Assembly: GCA_964420125.1 (NCBI GenBank)
Contig: CAYQQQ010000019.1
Location: 22,090-86,089 of the forward strand
Direction: 5' to 3'
Source of the DNA: CAYQQQ01 sp964420125
GTDB lineage: Bacteria > Actinomycetota > Acidimicrobiia > Acidimicrobiales > Microtrichaceae
DNA length: 64,000 bases
Position 1 is the stretch's first letter. Each line of letters begins with the position of its first letter. The notes beneath the pieces were generated by a model. The model did no database searches and was not told where the DNA came from. It worked only from the letters and a program-made list of their open reading frames with translations. The position numbers and the translations under genes are program-made. Below, one piece after another: positions 57,721-64,000 of the stretch.

Positions 57721-58536
57721 TCAGGGGAACTCCGGTGAGCGCCGTTCGAGCAGCGCCTGCACACCCGTGCGGAACTCGGGTTCCGACATCATTGCCGAGA
57801 GGAGCTCGGCGGCCTGCTCGACCGAGGTCCGCACGTCGCGGTGCTGGTCGAGCCACACCTGACGCCGGGTGACCTCGATGCTGTGCGCCGACACGCCGGT
57901 GGCGAGCTGCCGCGCCCAGCTCCGGGCCTCCGCGAGCACGTCCGCGGCCGGCACCACACGGTGCACCAGGCCCCATTCCAGCGCCTCCTCGGCCAGGATC
58001 ATCCGGCTGGACAGGAGCAGCTCCATGGCTCGGCTCACTCCGATGAGCCGGGGTAGCAGCCACGAGATGCCGTACTCGGCGGGGAGGTTGAGCCGGCCGA
58101 AGGAGGTGGTGAGCTTCGTCCCGGCCGCGGCCACCCGCAGATCGCAGTAGCAGGCCAGCACCAGCCCGACCCCGGCCGCAGGACCGTTCAGGGCGGCGAT
58201 CACCGGGACGGACAACCCGAAGTGCCAGGCGAAGTCCGCATCGAAGCGGTCGTCGATGCCGAAGCCGGGTCGGGGAGCATCGGCGGGGACGCCGGAGTCG
58301 AAGCTGCCCCGGGTCACGTGGCCGTCGAGGGCGGCGGAGTCGGCGCCGGCGCAGAACCCCCGACCGGCCCCGGTCACCACGACGACGCGAACGTCGGGAT
58401 CGGTGTCGGCCTGCTCCATGCACCACCGGTACTCGTGGTGCATCCGGCCGGTCCAGGCGTTCAGGCGGTCCGGCCGATGCAGGGTGATCACGGCGACCCG
58501 GTCGGTGACCTCGTAGCGGACGGCCTTCAGCTCCAC
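57721..58536 (-). CDS. Enoyl-CoA hydratase/isomerase family protein
   Basis: 271-residue crotonase-fold enzyme. The oxyanion hole is formed by GRGFCAGADSAAL and GPAAGVGLVLA, and one catalytic Glu is in LNLPAEYGISWLLPR. It would hydrate or isomerise an enoyl-CoA in beta-oxidation or a related pathway. GTG at 58536 is chosen; the frame continues nine codons upstream. The gene heads an operon with the alpha/beta hydrolase three bases downstream. The second catalytic Glu position is less clear, so isomerase or hydrolase variants remain possible. Confidence 0.88.
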   Translation of the reverse strand: MELKAVRYEVTDRVAVITLHRPDRLNAWTGRMHHEYRWCMEQADTDPDVRVVVVTGAGRGFCAGADSAALDGHVTRGSFDSGVPADAPRPGFGIDDRFDADFAWHFGLSVPVIAALNGPAAGVGLVLACYCDLRVAAAGTKLTTSFGRLNLPAEYGISWLLPRLIGVSRAMELLLSSRMILAEEALEWGLVHRVVPAADVLAEARSWARQLATGVSAHSIEVTRRQVWLDQHRDVRTSVEQAAELLSAMMSEPEFRTGVQALLERRSPEFP

Positions 58537-58591
58537 CCTCGAAGCTTTCCAGGCCCTTCGCACCCGGGTCGAACCGGGTGCGGGCTCGGTC

Positions 58592-60016
58592 TCAGGGGGT
58601 GCGGGGGCCGGGGGTGCGGCGCGCCGGGTTGGGGACCGCCTGCGCCGGGAGGGGGGAGCCCGAGTGCGGGGTCGCCCCAGAGGGGAAGGCCATGCCCGCG
58701 GGCGCGTCGGCGGGGGAGTGGGTGAACCAGGCCTCGAACGCGGCCAGCATCGACTCCGCGGAGCTGGTGGCCATCAGCTCCCGGCAGGAGTGCATCGACA
58801 GCATCGGCATCCCCACGTCCACGGTGTCCACACCGAGCCCCGCGGCCACCAGCGGGCCGATGGTGGAGCCGCACGGCAGGTCGCCGCGATGGCTGTAGTC
58901 CTGCACGTCGATGCCCGCCGCCGCGCAGGCCGAGCGGAAGCGTCCGGCCGCGGGACCGGTGGTGGCATACCGCTGGTTGACGTTGTGCTTGAGCACGGGA
59001 CCCCCGTCGAGGTGGATCGGGTGACCCGGCTCGTGGCGACCCGGGTAGTTGGGGTGGGTGGCGTGCGCCATGTCGGCCGACAGCAGCGATGCCGAGGGGA
59101 GCGCGGCGAGCAGGGCGCCCCTGTCCACGCCCCTGGCCTGCCCGACGCGTTCCAGGACCTGGGAGAACCAGGCGCCGGCCGCGCCGACGGCGCTGGAGGA
59201 ACCGACCTCCTCGTGGTCGAAGAGCACCACCACGCACGGCCAGCCCAACCGATCGATCCTGGCGAGCGTCTCGATGCCCCCGAAGCAGGACACGAGGTTG
59301 TCCAGACGCCCAGCGGCGAACAGCTCGCCCTGTCGACCGAGCACCGCAGGCCGGAGCGTGTCGACGCAGGCGACGTCGAAGCCCGCGATCCGCGACGACG
59401 GAACCCCGACCTGACCGGCGAGCCAGTCGCGCAGCTCTCCCTCGGTGGGCTCCCCGAGACCCCAGACCGGTGTCAGGTGCTGCTGTCGGTCCAGGCGGAG
59501 GCCGGCGGTGTCGATCTCCCGGTCGAGGTGGATGGCGAGCTGCGGGACACGCAGCAGCGGCGAGCGGTGGTGGAACAGGCGGACCTCCACCCCGGTCGGC
59601 GCATCCGGTGCCGCCACGGCGACCCGCCCCGCCAGGGAGAGGTCGCGATCCATCCAGGAGTTCACCAGCGCGCCGCCGTAGACCTCGACCCCGAGCTGGC
59701 GGTACCCCGCGAGACCTCGGTCGGGTCGGGGCCGCAGCCGCAAGGTCGGCGAGTCGGTGTGGGCGCCGAGGATGCGCATCCCCTCGGCGTCGACGCCGTT
59801 CGGCCAGCGCCAGGCGACCAGGGATCCCTCCCTGGCCACGTAGCCGGCTTCGGGCACCTCGTCCCAGGCCTGGGCGGCCTCCAGCGGGGCGAAGCGGGCC
59901 GCCCGGAGACGCTCGGCGGCCAGCTCCACGGCGTGCCACGGGGTGGCGGCGTCGTCGAGGAACCTCGCGAGGATCTCGTGGGCGGCGGGTGGGTCGAAGG
60001 GGGTGCGTTCGTTCAT
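58592..60016 (-). CDS. M18-family aminopeptidase
   Basis: 474-residue metallo-aminopeptidase of family M18 (aspartyl-aminopeptidase type). Metal and catalytic residues lie in LGAHTDSPTL, AAGRLDNLVS, FDHEEVGSSS, LSADMAHATHPNY and MLSMHSCREL. It removes N-terminal, usually acidic or neutral, residues in the cytoplasm. The Asp/Glu motif GRLDNL-HEE is intact, so it should be active. ATG at 60016 opens the MNERTPFDPP start; the longer frame to 60049 is unlikely. It is divergent from gltB across a 372-bp control region. Confidence 0.92.
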   Translation of the reverse strand: MNERTPFDPPAAHEILARFLDDAATPWHAVELAAERLRAARFAPLEAAQAWDEVPEAGYVAREGSLVAWRWPNGVDAEGMRILGAHTDSPTLRLRPRPDRGLAGYRQLGVEVYGGALVNSWMDRDLSLAGRVAVAAPDAPTGVEVRLFHHRSPLLRVPQLAIHLDREIDTAGLRLDRQQHLTPVWGLGEPTEGELRDWLAGQVGVPSSRIAGFDVACVDTLRPAVLGRQGELFAAGRLDNLVSCFGGIETLARIDRLGWPCVVVLFDHEEVGSSSAVGAAGAWFSQVLERVGQARGVDRGALLAALPSASLLSADMAHATHPNYPGRHEPGHPIHLDGGPVLKHNVNQRYATTGPAAGRFRSACAAAGIDVQDYSHRGDLPCGSTIGPLVAAGLGVDTVDVGMPMLSMHSCRELMATSSAESMLAAFEAWFTHSPADAPAGMAFPSGATPHSGSPLPAQAVPNPARRTPGPRTP

Positions 60017-60388
60017 GGTGAGGTGCTCGCAGCTGGCAGGCCAGGCCACCGTAGGGGTCGACGCCGGGCCCGCGCACGCCGGGCACCCCTACCGGAGCGC
60101 GTGGCCGCCCCAAGTGGTTGGGGGCGGGTGGGTGTTCTCGGGTACGCTGGCCGCGCCGCTCTGGCCGGTCCTGCACCGGAGCCGGGCCCCAACGACGGGG
60201 ACCGCAGCGCGACGCCCGGGTCCAACGGTGGGGCCGGGTGCCGACCCCGACGGCAGGGACATCGCGGTCCCACCCCCCGGACCTGTGCAGTGCCGCACGC
60301 CCCCGGACCGACCCGCAGCGTCGCGGGAGGGAGCTCGCCGAACACCGCAGCGGCGCGCCCGAGCGTGCGCATCGAACGAGGAACGAGA
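60017..60388. other. Non-coding region between pepM18-type and gltB genes
   Basis: 372 bp with no convincing gene in either strand. It is very GC-rich and holds several short GC inverted pairs (for example CCGGGCCCC near 60182 and CCGGGTCC near 60218), but no clear terminator, riboswitch or tRNA. GGGTACGCT near 60140 could contain a -10 (TACGCT) for gltB, leaving a leader of roughly 240 bases. The leader could hold a regulatory RNA that I cannot identify. Confidence 0.5.

Positions 60389-64000
<3,612 letters not shown>

Noticed and set aside
60017..60388. Riboswitch or small RNA in the gltB leader
   Set aside because: Only generic GC pairings are visible. No recognised riboswitch core or T-run terminator could be drawn.

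Overview
The window reads as very GC-rich chromosomal DNA of a free-living actinobacterium. Almost every codon ends in G or C, GTG starts are frequent, many neighbouring genes overlap by ATGA or GTGA, and many genes look leaderless. An MmpL-type RND exporter, an LAxTG-anchored surface protein, a LytR-CpsA-Psr enzyme and a group-III-like phosphofructokinase fit this. An Acidimicrobiia-like lineage is my best guess, from overall gene character only. No rRNA, tRNA, CRISPR array, insertion sequence or prophage was seen. A run of exactly 100 N (48035-48134) marks a scaffold gap. The last ~590 bases, inside gltB, look alphaproteobacterial, so the contig end may be chimeric.

Layout. 1-3828: end of a Zn/Mn-type ABC permease, then a MerR regulator, a Cu(I) P-type ATPase and a CopZ chaperone, with two MerR operators. 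3912-12261 (minus): YibE/F membrane protein, small proteins, an acyl-CoA thioesterase, a large wall-anchored protein and an MmpL exporter. 12432-16971: a two-component system divergent from a redox operon (two secreted or membrane proteins, an ApbE-like flavin transferase, a heme-type membrane protein) with a tandem-repeat box between them. 17050-22018: phosphofructokinase, MFS exporter, a PhoX-like (DUF839) Tat lipoprotein with a Pho-box-like site, and an unknown lipoprotein. 22129-26212: ferric-iron ABC transporter. 26232-30425 (minus): GH38 mannosidase and AzlCD amino-acid exporter.

30498-41120 is catabolic. A TetR-P450-SDR-aldehyde dehydrogenase-hydroxyacid dehydrogenase operon lies beside a thioredoxin, a Baeyer-Villiger-type monooxygenase, a 2-oxoacid decarboxylase-like ThDP enzyme and a D-2-hydroxyacid oxidase. 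Together they could oxidise an alicyclic or terpenoid compound to acids. 41300-42670 holds a CstR-like regulator and a split CoA-transferase. 42696-46540 holds an Rrf2 regulator divergent from a MoxR/VWA/XdhC set that resembles the maturation genes of CO-dehydrogenase-type molybdenum hydroxylases, without the structural subunits.

46553-51928: an odd sigma-like/esterase-like fusion, an LCP ligase, a cyclophilin and an ABC1 kinase. 51971-54431: a TadE/TadG-like pair. 54574-60016: aldehyde dehydrogenase, J-domain protein, hydrolase, enoyl-CoA hydratase and M18 aminopeptidase. 60389 to the end: glutamate synthase large subunit, cut by the window edge.

A recurring theme is a TANNNT hexamer 6-8 nt before a start codon. 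Four times this hexamer begins with the stop codon of the preceding gene.
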